64,000 nt of DNA from Zhengitettix transpicula. Its lineage: Eukaryota > Arthropoda > Insecta > Orthoptera > Tetrigidae. The stretch is taken from assembly GCA_037074705.1 (NCBI GenBank), contig CM073591.1, forward strand, positions 60,638,897 to 60,702,896, read 5' to 3'. Positions 63,437-64,000 of this stretch are shown here, piece after piece. The notes beneath the pieces were generated by a model. That model was not told the DNA's origin and searched no databases. It saw only the letters and a program-made list of their open reading frames with translations. Each line of letters starts with the position of its first letter. The first letter of the stretch is position 1. Made by a program: the position numbers and the translations under genes.

Positions 63437-64000
63437 GTCGGTGGCCCTTACTGCGCTGCACGGTTGTGTGTCCCCAGCTCCTGCACCCACAAGGACATTC
63501 GTTCCATGGCATGACAGGAAAGGGGGTCTAACAGTCTTCAACGAAAATTAAAATTCTGTATGCTGGGGCGAAATTTAATAAATAAGAAATTTATTTTTAA
63601 GGACCACACTACAATTCACACAAATTATAAGTCTCATAATATAAGTATTATTATATTCTTCACCATTTCACAAATTATTCACTATTTCTAACTGATTCAC
63701 AAAATTTTCAGATCTTTAATTTGTTTTGTAAAAGTATTGAAAGAATTTCCTGTCTTAAAATTTGAAGAATTTCCTCAAACATATATGCTGCTTGAATATT
63801 TTTCTGCTTTAATAGTATAGGCTGTTTTGAAATAAGAAAATTAGAGTTAATTATAAATATGAATTTCTCATCAACAAGTGGACTTTCCACAAGTTATTTT
63901 GAATAATTTAGATGCATTTTTATTACATAAAAGAAATAAAATTTAAAAATAAAATTATTTGTTGAATAGTATACTTGATTACTAAATTTTGTTGAATGAA
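63437..64000. other. Start of intron 42
   Basis: Begins gtcggt. The first 75 bases are GC-rich and stay open to a stop at 63,512. The remainder is AT-rich with nothing recognised. Confidence 0.5.

Noticed and set aside
63437..63514. Gene ending at the stop 63,512-63,514
   Set aside because: The frame becomes unlike KMT2C exactly at a usable donor; read-through is more likely intronic.

Overview
The window is AT-rich animal DNA and reads as an insect nuclear genome. It carries one large spliced gene on the + strand, with GT-AG introns full of degraded transposons. The mix of mariner, Tigger/pogo, piggyBac-type, Penelope-like, LINE and tRNA-derived repeats, with introns of 70 bp to 5 kb, suggests a large-genome hemimetabolous insect such as a cockroach, termite or stick insect. 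That placement is inference. No bacterial, viral or organellar gene and no CRISPR array was seen.

The gene is the insect ortholog of KMT2C/KMT2D (MLL3/MLL4), the H3K4 methyltransferase scaffold of the COMPASS-like enhancer complex; in Drosophila its two halves are the separate genes Lpt/Cmi and trr. I resolved 42 consecutive coding exons (1567 to 63436). Every junction keeps phase, and together they give an uninterrupted frame of 2,413 codons. In order they encode an acidic N-terminus with an AT-hook, an extended PHD finger, PHD fingers 2-4, a basic AT-hook-like region, PHD fingers 5-7, conserved linkers, an HMG box, a Ser/Pro/Gln-rich region with a Gln-rich helix, DPY..TPRP repeats, an LxxLL motif, acidic blocks, a Pro-rich PPPY block, a second LxxLL motif and a coiled coil. 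The second extended PHD, FYRN/FYRC and SET domains must lie beyond the right edge. PHD/HMG (Lpt-like) and LxxLL/coiled-coil modules sit in one frame, so the locus looks fused rather than split as in Drosophila.

Layout: 1-1.6 kb, probable 5' non-coding part. 1.6-18.3 kb, dense exons 1-19 with all N-terminal PHD fingers; introns hold a 207-bp foldback, Tigger relics, a piggyBac-type MITE and a LINE fragment. 18-34.7 kb, linker exons and HMG box (19-26), with Penelope-like, MADF-like, tRNA-like and LINE debris and a degenerate tandem array. 34.7-43 kb, a 5-kb intron with a mariner relic, then the Gln-rich exons. 43-63.4 kb, Pro/Gln-rich exons 29-42 among many foldback elements, including a 0.7-kb compound palindrome and an 866-bp foldback containing a GIY-YIG fragment.

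The points most worth following are the fused gene structure, a GC-AG intron (34) required by the reading frame, two exons (21 and 23) each bracketed by direct repeats, and repeat families that carry abutted 3'/5' splice-site sequences resembling recursive splice sites.
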